64,000 nt of DNA from Vreelandella massiliensis (GTDB lineage Bacteria > Pseudomonadota > Gammaproteobacteria > Pseudomonadales > Halomonadaceae), in the NCBI RefSeq assembly GCF_900155385.1, contig NZ_LT699744.1, positions 730,012 through 794,011 on the forward strand, in the 5' to 3' direction. The position numbers and the translations under genes were made by a program. The notes beneath the pieces are model-generated. The model did no database searches. It saw only the letters and a list, made by a program, of their open reading frames with translations, and was not told the origin of the DNA. Positions 25,899 to 34,910 of the stretch are shown here, in pieces. Each line of letters opens with the position of its first letter. The first letter of the stretch is position 1.

Positions 25899-27098
25899 AT
25901 GAGTGAGGTTTCCCTGCCTTTCACCCGCGACGAGTACGCGAATCGGTTGTGGAAGGTGCGCGCTGAAATGGCGAGCCGTGGTATTGACGTGGTGATCGTT
26001 AGCGATCCCTCCAACATGGCTTGGCTTACCGGTTACGATGGCTGGTCGTTTTATGTACACCAGTGTGTGCTCGTCGGCCTGGAGGGTGAGCCGGTGTGGT
26101 TTGGCCGTCGCATGGATGCCAACGGCGCGCTGTTAACCTGCTGGATTGATCCAGAAAATATCACCTACTACCCGGATTACTACGTCCAAAACCCTGATAT
26201 GCACCCCATGGAGTATCTGGCGCAGTCGATCATGCCGGACCGTGGCTGGCATGAGGGGGTGGTGGGCATGGAGATGGATAACTACTACTTCACCGCCAAG
26301 GCGTATCAAAGCTTGCTACGCGAGCTGCCCCATGCGCGCTTTATGGATGCCAACGGCCTGGTCAACTGGTGCCGGGCGATCAAGTCACCCCAAGAGATCG
26401 CTTACATGCGCACGGCAGCCAAGATTGTGGAGGGCATGCACTCGCGGATACTGGAAGTGATCGAGCCGGGGCTGCCCAAAAGTAAACTGGTTTCCGAGAT
26501 TTACCGCGTGGGTATCGAAGGCTACGTGGATGAGAGTGGCAAGGTGTTTGGTGGCGACTACCCGGCGATCGTGCCGATGCTGCCGACCGGCAAGGATGCG
26601 GCGGCCCCGCACCTGACCTGGGATGACACGCCGTTTCGCGAGGGCGAGGGCACGTTTTTCGAAATTGCCGGCGTCTATAAGCGCTACCACGCGCCGATGT
26701 CGCGCACGGTGTATCTCGGCACGCCGCCCAAGGATTTTCTGCGTGCCGAATCCGCGCTTCTGGAGGGCATTGAGAACGGCCTCGCCGTGGCCAAGCCGGG
26801 CAATCGCACCGCTGATATCGCCATGGCGCTGGGCGCGGCGATGGATAAATACGGCTTCGACCGCGGCGGTGCGCGCTGCGGTTACCCCATCGGTATTTCC
26901 TACCCCCCCGACTGGGGCGAGCGCACCATGAGTTTGCGCCCCTCGGATGAATCGGTGCTCCAGCCCGGCATGACGTTTCACTTTATGCCCGGCCTTTGGG
27001 TAGAGGATTGGGGCCTGGAAATCACCGAAAGTATTTTGATCACCGAGGATGGCTGCGAGACGCTGGCCGACTTTCCCCGTCAGCTGTTTGTTAAATAG
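25899..27098 (+). CDS. doeA: Ectoine hydrolase DoeA
   Basis: 399 residues of the M24 creatinase/aminopeptidase-P fold: an N-terminal domain (about 1-150) and a pita-bread C-terminal domain (about 160-399), with NMAWLTGYDGWSFYVHQ and FEIAGVYKRYHAPMSRTVY as family motifs. It opens the ectoine ring to N-alpha-acetyl-L-2,4-diaminobutyrate. The start at 25899 gives the same length as the Halomonas elongata enzyme; an ATG 15 bases upstream lacks a ribosome site. First gene of doeA-doeB-doeX. No ectoine transporter genes are adjacent. Confidence 0.93.
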   Translation: MSEVSLPFTRDEYANRLWKVRAEMASRGIDVVIVSDPSNMAWLTGYDGWSFYVHQCVLVGLEGEPVWFGRRMDANGALLTCWIDPENITYYPDYYVQNPDMHPMEYLAQSIMPDRGWHEGVVGMEMDNYYFTAKAYQSLLRELPHARFMDANGLVNWCRAIKSPQEIAYMRTAAKIVEGMHSRILEVIEPGLPKSKLVSEIYRVGIEGYVDESGKVFGGDYPAIVPMLPTGKDAAAPHLTWDDTPFREGEGTFFEIAGVYKRYHAPMSRTVYLGTPPKDFLRAESALLEGIENGLAVAKPGNRTADIAMALGAAMDKYGFDRGGARCGYPIGISYPPDWGERTMSLRPSDESVLQPGMTFHFMPGLWVEDWGLEITESILITEDGCETLADFPRQLFVK

Positions 27099-27133
27099 CG
27101 CAAGCACCACCAAGACACGCAAGGAGCTTTAAT

Positions 27134-28150
27134 ATGAGCAAGCGGCCCAGCCCGATTTCCGCCACCGTCGATTTCGATGCCGACGGTGTGCAGCACGGCT
27201 TTCTCAAACTGCCTATCTCCACTGATGAGTCCGCCTGGGGCGCGGTGATGATTCCGATCACCGTGGTCAAAAATGGTGACGGACCCACGGCGCTTCTCAC
27301 CGGGGGCAACCACGGCGATGAGTACGAGGGCATCACCTCGCTGTTAAAACTCTCTTCAACCCTGAAAGCCGACGACGTGCGCGGTCGGGTGATCATCGTG
27401 CCGTGTATGAATACCCCGGCGGTCACCGCCGGCAAGCGCACCTCGGGGCTGGATGGCGGCAACATGAACCGCAGCTTCCCCGGCGACCCCAACGGCAACG
27501 CCACCGCGCAGATCGCCGACTATTTCACCCGTGTGCTGGTGCCGATGAGCGACGTGGTGCTGGATCTGCACTCCGGCGGGCGCACGCTGGATATTCTGCC
27601 GTTTGCCGCCTCCCATGTGCTGGACGACAAAAATCAGCAGCAGGCGGCGCTGGAAGGCGCCAAAGCCTTTGGCGCGCCCTACGCCATGGTGATGTTTGAG
27701 CTCGACGCGGAGAAACTCTTCGATACCGCCTGCGAACGCCAGGGCAAGGTGTTTGTCGCCACCGAGCTGGGCGGCGGCGGGACCTCCACGCCGCAAAGCA
27801 TGGCGATTACCGAGCGCGGCGTGCGCAACTTTTTGATCCACTATGGACTTGTGGCCGGCGAGGTCGAGATGCCCGCGGGCGGGCAGGTGTATCTGGATAT
27901 GCCCGATGCCAGCTGCTACGTGCAGAGCCAGCACGCGGGCGTGTTGGAGCTATTGGTGGCGCTGGGTGACGAGGTGGAAAAAGGCCAGACGATTGCCTAC
28001 GTCTACGACATGACCCGCAGCGGGACCGAGCCGGTCGCCTACCGCGCCGAGCGCGATGGAGTGTTGATGGCACGGCGTGCGCCCGCGCTAATCAATATGG
28101 GCGATACCCTCGCGGTGATTGCCGATGTGGTGGAGCGTCTTAACGCCTAG
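27134..28150 (+). CDS. doeB: N-alpha-acetyl-diaminobutyrate deacetylase DoeB
   Basis: 338 residues, succinylglutamate desuccinylase/aspartoacylase family (zinc carboxypeptidase fold). Zinc ligands are visible as His and Glu in GGNHGDEYEG and a later His in DLHSGGR. The substrate-binding NMNRSFPGD motif lies between. A C-terminal beta domain (about 255-330) resembles a lipoyl-like fold. It removes the acetyl group from DoeA's product to give L-2,4-diaminobutyrate. AAGGAG precedes the ATG; 35 bp after doeA. Confidence 0.93.
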   Translation: MSKRPSPISATVDFDADGVQHGFLKLPISTDESAWGAVMIPITVVKNGDGPTALLTGGNHGDEYEGITSLLKLSSTLKADDVRGRVIIVPCMNTPAVTAGKRTSGLDGGNMNRSFPGDPNGNATAQIADYFTRVLVPMSDVVLDLHSGGRTLDILPFAASHVLDDKNQQQAALEGAKAFGAPYAMVMFELDAEKLFDTACERQGKVFVATELGGGGTSTPQSMAITERGVRNFLIHYGLVAGEVEMPAGGQVYLDMPDASCYVQSQHAGVLELLVALGDEVEKGQTIAYVYDMTRSGTEPVAYRAERDGVLMARRAPALINMGDTLAVIADVVERLNA

Positions 28151-28166
28151 GCGTGGCGTACTCACC

Positions 28167-28646
28167 ATGACCAAATTGGACCGATACGATCTCAAAATTC
28201 TAGAAATTCTCTCCCGCGACGGGCGGATCACCAAATCCAAGCTCGCGGAGGCGATCAACCTTTCCGTGAGCCCCTGCTGGGAGCGGGTCAAGCGCCTAGA
28301 GCAAGCGGGCGTTATCCAAGGCTACAGCGCGCGCCTTGATAGCAATGTACTCATACCGCGTAACCCCGTGTGGGTACAAATCGAGCTAAAAAAGCACGAC
28401 GCCGAAAGCTTCAAGGCCTTTGAGTCGCTGGTGATGGTGACGCCGGAAGTGACCGAGTGCGTAGCAGTGGGCGGCGGGGTGGATTATTTAGTCAAGTTTG
28501 AAGCGCGCTCCATCGATAGCTACCAGCGCCTGATGGATCAGTGGCTGGTGTCCGATGTCGGGATCGAGCGCTACTGCACCTATATCGTGACCAAAACGGT
28601 CAAGCGCCCGCCGGTGGGCATCGACGCCGAAGCGCTCACCGACTAG
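28167..28646 (+). CDS. doeX: Lrp/AsnC-type regulator DoeX
   Basis: 159 residues: an N-terminal AsnC-type helix-turn-helix (about 1-60; MTKLDRYDLKILEILSRDGR, then SVSPCWERVKRLEQAG) and a ligand-binding RAM domain (about 65-150). The start at MTKLDRYD is chosen because the in-frame extension upstream lies inside doeB. Its position after doeAB is that of DoeX in Halomonas elongata, where it controls ectoine catabolism and responds to pathway intermediates. It lies 16 bp after doeB. Confidence 0.9.
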   Translation: MTKLDRYDLKILEILSRDGRITKSKLAEAINLSVSPCWERVKRLEQAGVIQGYSARLDSNVLIPRNPVWVQIELKKHDAESFKAFESLVMVTPEVTECVAVGGGVDYLVKFEARSIDSYQRLMDQWLVSDVGIERYCTYIVTKTVKRPPVGIDAEALTD

Positions 28647-28689
28647 CCAAAAAAACACGACCTCAGCGCGGGCGCGACAAAAAAAACGC

Positions 28690-28699
28690 GATTTAAATC
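28690..28699. promoter_or_regulatory. Possible DoeX operator before doeC
   Basis: GATTTAAATC is a perfect 10-bp palindrome flanked by CGC and CCGCG in the doeX-doeC gap. An AT-rich dyad is the kind of site Lrp/AsnC proteins use. No experimental consensus for DoeX is available here, so the call rests on position only. Confidence 0.22.
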
Positions 28700-28758
28700 C
28701 CGCGCTTTCAAAAGCACTTCGGGCGCGCTCTCCCTTACCCTGGCAGCATCAAAACGCC

Positions 28759-28787
28759 AACGGCCCTGTCGGCCGTTTTGTTTTCTT
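28759..28787 (+). terminator. Intrinsic terminator after doeX
   Basis: AACGGCC (28759-28765) pairs with GGCCGTT (28771-28777) around a 5-base loop, followed by a T-rich tail TTGTTTTCTTTT. It separates doeABX from doeCD, though read-through is possible because doeC starts only 28 bp later. Confidence 0.72.
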
Positions 28788-28814
28788 TTGCGCCGCCGTT
28801 CAGGGGAGGCTGCC

Positions 28815-30311
28815 ATGACGACACTATCCACCACACTCGCCAAGCGCCTGGAAGATCCACGCCTTTTTCGCCAATACGCCTACGTGAATGGCAAGTGGAC
28901 CCACGGTGAAGGTGGCCGCGAAGAGGTGGTGACAGACCCCGCCACCGGTGAAGCCTTGGGCCATATCCCGCTGCTGGAACCCGAGCAGATTACCGCCGCA
29001 GTGGACGCCGCCGACGCCGCCTATGTGCACTGGCGGGCGATGCGCGCGGATGAACGCTGCGAGCGTTTGCTGGCCTGGTACGATTTGATTCAAGCCAACC
29101 GCGAAGACTTGGCCACCCTCATGACCCTGGAGCAGGGCAAGCCGCTGCCGGATGCGCGTGGCGAAGTGGAGTACGGCGCAAGCTTCGTGCGTTGGTTCGC
29201 CGAAGAGGGCAAGCGCACCTACGGCGAGACGATACCCAGCCACATTCCCAACGCTTCGCTTGGCACGATCAAAGAGCCGGTGGGCATTGCCGCGCTGATC
29301 ACACCGTGGAACTTTCCGTTGGCGATGATCACCCGCAAAGCCGCCGCTGCCTTGGCCGCGGGCTGCCCAGTGATTGTTAAACCGGCTAATGAGACCCCGT
29401 TCTCGGCGCTGGCGCTGGCCGAGCTTGCCGAGCGCGCGGGCATTCCGGAGGGCATCTTCAACGTGGTGCTGGGCGACCCGCCCGAAGTGTCCAAGATTCT
29501 CTGCGCCGAGCCGCGTATCAAGGCGCTGTCGTTCACCGGCTCCACCCGCGTTGGGCGTCTGTTGATGGAGCAGAGCGCCCCCACCGTGAAACGGCTCTCG
29601 TTGGAGCTCGGCGGCGATGCGCCCTTTATCGTCGGGCCGGATATGGACCCGAAAGAGGCGGCGTTCGCGGCGGTGGCGGCCAAGTTCCAGACCGCAGGCC
29701 AAGACTGCCTCGCGGCGGACCGGATTCTGGTGCACGAATCCATCCACGATGCATTTGTCGAGCACTTTGCCGAGCGCATGGCCGCGCTGACCGTGGGCAA
29801 TGGGCTTGAGAGTGAAATCGACCTCGGCCCGCTGATTCACCGGCAAGCGGTCGAGAAGGCGGCGGGCATTGTCGATGACGCCATCTCCAAGGGCGCCACG
29901 CTGGTCGCCGGCGACCAGAGCCAGGCACCGGGGCCGAACTTCTTCATGCCGGTGCTGCTCACGGGCATCACCCGCGGCATGCGTCTTTGGCAAGAGGAGA
30001 GCTTCGCGCCCATCGCCGGTATCACGCCTTACGCCGACGATGACGAAGTGATCGAGCTTGCCAACGATACCGATTACGGTCTCGCGGCTTACGTGTACAC
30101 CCACGACATTCGCCGCATCTGGAAACTCTTGCGCGCCCTGGAGTTCGGCATGGTAGCGGTCAACTCGGTGAAAATGACCGGCCCGCCGGTACCTTTTGGC
30201 GGCGTGAAGCAGTCCGGCCTTGGCCGTGAAGGGGGCGCCAGCGGTATCGATGAGTACCTGGAAACCAAATACTACTGCCTCGGCGCGCTAGGGTCTGTTT
30301 CCGGTAGCTAA
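28815..30311 (+). CDS. doeC: Aspartate-semialdehyde dehydrogenase DoeC
   Basis: 498 residues of the aldehyde dehydrogenase superfamily, close to succinate-semialdehyde dehydrogenases. Motifs in order: ITPWNFPLAMITRKAA (cofactor site), FTGSTRVGR, LELGGDAPFIV (catalytic Glu) and GQDCLAADR (catalytic Cys). In the ectoine pathway it oxidises L-aspartate semialdehyde, made by DoeD, to aspartate. The start follows AGGGGAGG by 5 bp; a longer in-frame start at 28788 lacks this. Gene order doeX-doeC-doeD as in H. elongata. Confidence 0.88.
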   Translation: MTTLSTTLAKRLEDPRLFRQYAYVNGKWTHGEGGREEVVTDPATGEALGHIPLLEPEQITAAVDAADAAYVHWRAMRADERCERLLAWYDLIQANREDLATLMTLEQGKPLPDARGEVEYGASFVRWFAEEGKRTYGETIPSHIPNASLGTIKEPVGIAALITPWNFPLAMITRKAAAALAAGCPVIVKPANETPFSALALAELAERAGIPEGIFNVVLGDPPEVSKILCAEPRIKALSFTGSTRVGRLLMEQSAPTVKRLSLELGGDAPFIVGPDMDPKEAAFAAVAAKFQTAGQDCLAADRILVHESIHDAFVEHFAERMAALTVGNGLESEIDLGPLIHRQAVEKAAGIVDDAISKGATLVAGDQSQAPGPNFFMPVLLTGITRGMRLWQEESFAPIAGITPYADDDEVIELANDTDYGLAAYVYTHDIRRIWKLLRALEFGMVAVNSVKMTGPPVPFGGVKQSGLGREGGASGIDEYLETKYYCLGALGSVSGS

Positions 30312-30327
30312 TTGTTTGCGCTAGCAC

Positions 30328-30430
30328 GTGGCGAGGGCAGGTACACGCGAACACGCTGTGAACCCATCCTTGGGCGCTCGACTTTTTCATCCCTGAAAAA
30401 GACGGTTCGCTTAGCACCTGCCCTTGCCAC
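30328..30430 (+). other. Long stem-loop element between doeC and doeD
   Basis: Bases 30328-30342 and 30416-30430 are inverse complements over 15 positions, with one G-U pair in the RNA. Inside, CTTTTTCA (30382-30389) pairs with TGAAAAAG (30394-30401) around TCCC. It fills most of the 176-bp gap. No flanking target duplication is seen, so it looks more like an RNA processing or attenuation element than a miniature transposon, but both remain open. Confidence 0.5.
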
Positions 30431-30487
30431 TTGAATAACGTTTGTCCACTCCGCCAATGCGGAGGATTATTGTACAGAGAGAACGCC

Positions 30488-31921
30488 ATGAGCTTGCATC
30501 AGGATTTAATCGACCGCGACCGTAAAGTCACGTTTCACGCCTCCACTCATCTGCGTGATTTCGCCCACGGCGATGCGCCGGGGCGCGTGATAACAGGCGG
30601 TAAAGGGATCACTATCGTCGATAAAGATGGTCGCGAATTTATCGACGGCTTTGCCGGGCTCTACTGCGTGAATATCGGTTACGGCCGCACCGAAGTCGCC
30701 GAAGCCATCTACCAACAGGCGATGGAGCTCTCTTACTACCACACCTATGTGGGCCACGCGAACGAGCCGCAGATCGCCCTCTCCGAGCGCATTCTGAAAA
30801 TCGCCGGCATGAACATGTCCAAGGTGTACTACGGCATGTCCGGCAGTGACGCCAACGAAACGCAGCTCAAAATCGTGCGTTACTACAACAACGTGCTCGG
30901 TCGCCCGCAGAAGAAAAAGGTGATCTCGCGCATGCGCGGCTACCACGGCTCGGGCATCGCCTCCGGCTCGCTGACTGGCCTAAAGGCGTTCCATGATCAC
31001 TTCGATCTGCCAATTGAAACCATCCGCCACACCGAAGCGCCGTACTATTACCACCGCGCCGCCGAACAGCACGGCATGAGCGAGCGCGAATTCTCCGCGT
31101 TCTGCGCCGAGAAGCTTGAAGCGATGATTCTCGAGGAAGGCCCGGACAGCGTGGCCGCCTTTATCGGCGAACCGGTGCTCGGCACCGGCGGCATCGTGCC
31201 GCCGCCGGAGGGCTACTGGGGTGAAATTCAAGCCGTGCTGGATAAGTACGACGTACTCCTGATTGCCGATGAAGTGGTATGCGGTTTTGGCCGTACCGGC
31301 TCCGACTTCGGCAGCCATCACTACAACATCCAGCCCGACTTGGTCACCATCGCCAAGGGGCTGACCAGCGCCTACCAACCGCTCTCCGGGGTGATCGTGG
31401 GCGATAAAGTATGGAAAGTGCTGGAAGCCGGCACCGGTGAATACGGCCCCATCGGCCACGGCTGGACCTACTCCGGCCACGCGCTAGGCTGTGCGGCGGG
31501 CTTGGTGAACCTGGACATCATCGAGCGCGAGAACCTGGTGGGCAATGCCGCCGAAACCGGCGCTTACTTCCAGCAGCAGCTTAAGACCACGTTTGACGGC
31601 CACCCGCTGTTAGGCGATGTGCGCGGCGTGGGCCTGATGGCCGCACTCGAGTTTTCGCCGGATGCCGCGCAGCGCGAGCACTTTGACCCGGCACTGAAAG
31701 TCGGTCCGCGTGTCGCCGCCGCGGCACTTGAAGAGAACCTGATCGCCCGCGCCATGCCGCAAGGCGATATCCTTGGGTTTGCGCCACCGCTGACCATCAA
31801 TCGCGAAGAGGTGGACGACATGATCGGCCGGGTTAAACGCGCAGTCGACCGCGTCACCGATGAACTCTCACGCTCGGGCGATCTCAAGCAGGGGCAAAAA
31901 GAGGCCGCGCTGACGCTCTAG
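30488..31921 (+). CDS. doeD: Diaminobutyrate transaminase DoeD
   Basis: 477 residues, class III PLP-dependent aminotransferase. Motifs: GMSGSDANETQLKIVRYYNN, RMRGYHGSG, the PLP-phosphate Asp in LLIADEVVCGFGRTG and the PLP Lys in TIAKGLTSAYQPLSG. It converts L-2,4-diaminobutyrate to aspartate semialdehyde. The start at MSLHQDLIDRD is preferred over a longer in-frame opening at 30431 that runs into the stem-loop region. Last gene of the ectoine set, with a terminator behind it. Confidence 0.9.
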   Translation: MSLHQDLIDRDRKVTFHASTHLRDFAHGDAPGRVITGGKGITIVDKDGREFIDGFAGLYCVNIGYGRTEVAEAIYQQAMELSYYHTYVGHANEPQIALSERILKIAGMNMSKVYYGMSGSDANETQLKIVRYYNNVLGRPQKKKVISRMRGYHGSGIASGSLTGLKAFHDHFDLPIETIRHTEAPYYYHRAAEQHGMSEREFSAFCAEKLEAMILEEGPDSVAAFIGEPVLGTGGIVPPPEGYWGEIQAVLDKYDVLLIADEVVCGFGRTGSDFGSHHYNIQPDLVTIAKGLTSAYQPLSGVIVGDKVWKVLEAGTGEYGPIGHGWTYSGHALGCAAGLVNLDIIERENLVGNAAETGAYFQQQLKTTFDGHPLLGDVRGVGLMAALEFSPDAAQREHFDPALKVGPRVAAAALEENLIARAMPQGDILGFAPPLTINREEVDDMIGRVKRAVDRVTDELSRSGDLKQGQKEAALTL

Positions 31922-31936
31922 GCCTGTGCTCCACCT

Positions 31937-31970
31937 GCCGCTGCCCTGAGAGGGGTGGCGGCGTTTTTTA
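31937..31970 (+). terminator. Intrinsic terminator of doeD
   Basis: CCGCTGCCC pairs with GGGTGGCGG (two G-U pairs) around TGAGAG, followed by GCGTTTTTT. It lies about 20 bp past the doeD stop. Confidence 0.75.
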
Positions 31971-32050
31971 GCGGGTTTTTTAAGGGCTAACGTGTAAGGT
32001 GTTCGCTATGCTGTACACATAGTGTGGTTGACGCTGTTTAAGGAGCCAAT

Positions 32051-32728
32051 ATGCAAGCCGTGATTGCCTTTGATGTTTATGGCACCCTCATTGATACGCA
32101 AGGGGTTATCGCCGAGCTCGAGCGCCGCTTGACCCAACCCGAAAAGGCTACCGAGTTTGCCCGCCGCTGGCGCGATAAGCAGCTGGAGTACAGCTTTCGT
32201 CATGGGCTCATGGGGCACTACCTGCCCTTTTCTGAGTGTACCCGCGAAGCCCTGGTGTTCACCGATCGCGCGCTACAAACCGGCCTCTCCGATAACGATC
32301 ACGATCACCTGATGGCGGTGTACGCCGAGCTTCCCGCCTTTCCCGATGTGGTGCCCGCGCTGGATACCTTGCGCGACGCTGGCATGCGCTGTGTGGCATT
32401 CTCAAACGGTACCCGCCAGGCGGTGGAAACACTGCTTGAGCGGGCAAACGTTCTGCACCACATGGATGACGTGATCAGCGTGGATGACGTCAAGCGTTTC
32501 AAACCCGACCCTGCCGTTTACGCGTACCTGCGCACTCGCCTTGAAGCGCGCCCCGAGGCGACCTGGTTGATCTCCAGCAACCCCTTCGATGTCATCGGCG
32601 CGACCCACGCCGGGCTTCGCAGCGCCTGGATTCGCCGCTCCTCAGAGGCACCGTTTGACCCCTGGGGTATTGAGCCGGATATGACCGTGCCGGAGTTGGA
32701 AACCCTAGCAGAGCGCCTGCTGCGCTAG
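32051..32728 (+). CDS. Haloacid dehalogenase, type II
   Basis: 225-residue HAD-superfamily enzyme. Nucleophile Asp8 lies in FDVYGTLID. Motif II SNGT follows FS near 118, Lys lies in KRFKPDPAVY, and the type II signature SSNPFDVIGATHAG is near 175. These match L-2-haloacid dehalogenases, which hydrolyse L-2-chloropropionate-like acids with inversion. The natural substrate cannot be told from sequence. It has its own leader after the doeD terminator, with AAGGAG before the ATG. Confidence 0.88.
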   Translation: MQAVIAFDVYGTLIDTQGVIAELERRLTQPEKATEFARRWRDKQLEYSFRHGLMGHYLPFSECTREALVFTDRALQTGLSDNDHDHLMAVYAELPAFPDVVPALDTLRDAGMRCVAFSNGTRQAVETLLERANVLHHMDDVISVDDVKRFKPDPAVYAYLRTRLEARPEATWLISSNPFDVIGATHAGLRSAWIRRSSEAPFDPWGIEPDMTVPELETLAERLLR

Positions 32729-32792
32729 TGGTTTTTGTCAGTCGCTGTCACGGCGCGCATAATGGAATTTTCTAACGCACCAGAGAGCTATC

Positions 32793-33140
32793 ATGTCACA
32801 AAAGATTTACTGCACGGCCAGCTTTAAACCCAAGCCCGGCAAAGAAGAGGCGGTGTTCAAAGCACTGCAAGCGCTGGAACCCAATGCCCACCGGGAAGAT
32901 GCTTGCCTGCTCTACACCGTCACACGCCAGATTCAAAACCCCTTCGCCGAGGGGGAGAGTTACCCTATCGTTTTTCACGAGATTTGGGCGAACCGCGAAG
33001 CCTTCGAGGCGCACTGCCAGCGCCAGGAGATTCAAGCTTTCTTCGCTGAGAACGTCGAGTCCCCCGACGGCGATATCGAAGATGCCAATGTCTGCGTCTA
33101 CACCGACGAGCCGTGGAACTTTGACGCGCCCAAGGTGTAG
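32793..33140 (+). CDS. Antibiotic biosynthesis monooxygenase (ABM) domain protein
   Basis: 115 residues forming a single ABM ferredoxin-like fold. It opens with [21 protein letters not shown] and continues [15 protein letters not shown] and [16 protein letters not shown], the usual quinol monooxygenase (YgiN-like) pattern. Cofactor-free quinol oxidation is known for some members; the substrate here is unknown. It lies 65 bp after the dehalogenase gene, possibly in the same transcript. Confidence 0.85.
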   Translation: MSQKIYCTASFKPKPGKEEAVFKALQALEPNAHREDACLLYTVTRQIQNPFAEGESYPIVFHEIWANREAFEAHCQRQEIQAFFAENVESPDGDIEDANVCVYTDEPWNFDAPKV

Positions 33141-33199
33141 ACGAGGGGTGTAGAATAGGGGCGAGTTTCAAGACCAGCGACATAGCGAAAGGAGCGACC

Positions 33200-33667
33200 A
33201 TGACCGAACAAAAGATGAATGTTGAAAGCTTTAACCTGGATCACACCAAGGTTAAGGCGCCCTACATTCGCCTCGCCGATATTAAAGAGGGTGAGCAGGG
33301 CGACCGTATCCATAAATACGACCTGCGCATCTGCCAGCCCAATAAGGCGCACATGGAGATGCCCGCGCTGCACTCGCTTGAGCACCTGCTCGCCGAGCTT
33401 TCGCGCAACCACTCCGATAAAGTCGTCGATATCAGCCCGATGGGCTGCCAGACCGGCTTCTATATCGCCATGATCAACCACGACGACTACGATGACGTGG
33501 TCAACATGGTCGAGCAGACGCTGAAAGACGTACTCAACGCCACCGAAGTGCCTGCCTGCAACGAAATGCAGTGTGGTTGGGCCGCTAGCCACAGCCTCGA
33601 AGGCGCCCAAGAGCTCGCGCGCGGCCTGCTGGATAAGCGCAGCGAGTGGACGCAAGTGTTTGCTTGA
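33200..33667 (+). CDS. luxS: S-ribosylhomocysteine lyase LuxS
   Basis: 155 residues. Metal ligands His58 and His62 (HSLEH) and Cys125 ([16 protein letters not shown]) and catalytic Cys83 (MGCQTGF) are all present. It cleaves S-ribosylhomocysteine to homocysteine and DPD, the precursor of autoinducer-2, within the activated methyl cycle. AAAGGAG precedes the ATG. An intrinsic terminator follows the gene. Confidence 0.96.
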   Translation: MTEQKMNVESFNLDHTKVKAPYIRLADIKEGEQGDRIHKYDLRICQPNKAHMEMPALHSLEHLLAELSRNHSDKVVDISPMGCQTGFYIAMINHDDYDDVVNMVEQTLKDVLNATEVPACNEMQCGWAASHSLEGAQELARGLLDKRSEWTQVFA

Positions 33668-33694
33668 TCGCCGCGCTACCACGCAATCCCAAAG

Positions 33695-33717
33695 CGCCTC
33701 CCTCGCGGAGGCGTTTT
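33695..33717 (+). terminator. Intrinsic terminator of luxS
   Basis: CGCCTCC (33695-33701) pairs with GGAGGCG (33707-33713) around CTCGC and is followed by TTTT. It lies between luxS and the DUF924 gene. Confidence 0.8.
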
Positions 33718-33749
33718 CACATCAGTTTGAGCAAAAAAGCGGTGTGCCC

Positions 33750-34286
33750 ATGTACCAGAACATACTCACTTTTTGGTTTCACGAGATTGCGCCTAAGCAG
33801 TGGTGGCGAGTGGACCCGGCGTTTGATCAAGAGCTCAAGGCGCGCTTCTCTGGCGTGCTGCAGCAGGCCATTGCCGGAGAGCTGTATGGTTGGCGCGCCT
33901 CTGCAAAAGGACGCCTGGCCGAGGTGATCGTGCTCGATCAGTTTTCCCGCAATATTTACCGCAACACACCGGATGCATTTGCCCAAGACGCGCAAGCGCT
34001 AGTGCTCGCTCAGGAAGCCGTGGCCGCCGGCGCACTCGATGACTTAACCCAGGACGAGCGCACTTTCCTGCTGATGCCCTATATGCACAGCGAATCGCGG
34101 CTTATCCACGAGCAGGCAGACGCCTTGTTCAAGGCATTCGCGCCGGCGGATAACGTTAGATATGAGATAAAACACAAAGAAATCATCGACCGCTTCGGCC
34201 GCTACCCGCACCGCAACGACGTACTGGGTCGCACTTCTACGCCTGAGGAGATCGAGTTTCTCAAACAGCCGGGTTCACGCTTTTGA
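33750..34286 (+). CDS. DUF924 family protein
   Basis: 178 residues. ILTFWFHEIAPKQWWRVDPAFD at the N-terminus and VIVLDQFSRNIYRNTPDAFAQD in the centre are DUF924 signatures, and RFGRYPHRNDVLGR near the end is also conserved. The fold is all-helical and TPR-like; the function is unknown. The start at MYQNILTFWF is chosen because the longer in-frame reading runs over luxS and its terminator. The ribosome site is weak. Confidence 0.85.
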   Translation: MYQNILTFWFHEIAPKQWWRVDPAFDQELKARFSGVLQQAIAGELYGWRASAKGRLAEVIVLDQFSRNIYRNTPDAFAQDAQALVLAQEAVAAGALDDLTQDERTFLLMPYMHSESRLIHEQADALFKAFAPADNVRYEIKHKEIIDRFGRYPHRNDVLGRTSTPEEIEFLKQPGSRF

Positions 34287-34358
34287 ATAGGTCTCTTCTG
34301 CATAGCCCCCTTCGCAGGAGGAGGCCTATGTCGAATAAAGGCGGGATTTGGGTAAGGG

Positions 34359-34676
34359 TCAGCGCTTCTCGAACCAATCCTCAGTGCCGCCCTCGTAGTC
34401 GTACACCTGAGTAAATCCGGCTTCCTCAAGCTTCTCGGCGGCTTTAGGTGAGGCATCGCACTCGAAGTTGGCGCAGTAGACCACAATCTTGCGGTCCTTG
34501 CTGCCTGCCACGTCTTCAACCTTCTTGACGAAATCATCATCCTGCACCGGAATGTTAATCGAGGTGCGGATGTGCTGCTCGTTGAAGACTTCCCGTGGTA
34601 GAACGTTAATCAGCACGAAATCTTCGTGCTCCGTCTCGTTCATGATCTTCAGGTCGTTGCGAGTAATGGCTTTCAT
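34359..34676 (-). CDS. Rhodanese-like domain protein
   Basis: 105 residues making one rhodanese domain: VLINVLPREVFNEQHIRTSINIP and the active-site region VVYCANFECDASPKAAEKL, whose first Cys is at the persulfide position. Single-domain rhodaneses carry sulfur or act as sulfurtransferases. The start at MKAITRNDL is chosen because GGAGG lies 5 bp upstream; a longer in-frame opening at 34805 has no ribosome site. Confidence 0.87.
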   Translation of the reverse strand: MKAITRNDLKIMNETEHEDFVLINVLPREVFNEQHIRTSINIPVQDDDFVKKVEDVAGSKDRKIVVYCANFECDASPKAAEKLEEAGFTQVYDYEGGTEDWFEKR

Positions 34677-34874
34677 GTTTCCTCCCTGGTTGGCTGACGG
34701 TTTCGATAGGGTATAAACACGAAACCCTGACTCTGAACATAGCAGCGAAAAGAAGATTTTCAATTTGCCGGGGCCCATGGAGGGCAGGGCGTCGACTAGT
34801 CTCACCTTTTGGTGCCAGGAGAGCGCTTTTTTTGAAAGGAGATGAGCTGTTTTAAAAGCCTTATCGTGGGAAGT

Positions 34875-34902
34875 AAAAGCACCGCCACGAAAGCGGTGCT
34901 TT
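34875..34902. terminator. Bidirectional terminator below lipoprotein gene
   Basis: AAAGCACCGC (34876-34885) pairs with GCGGTGCTTT (34893-34902) around a 7-base loop. In the minus direction it is followed by TTTTAC, fitting an intrinsic terminator for the lipoprotein gene, whose stop is 9 bp away. Confidence 0.72.
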
Positions 34903-34910
34903 GCAGGCCG

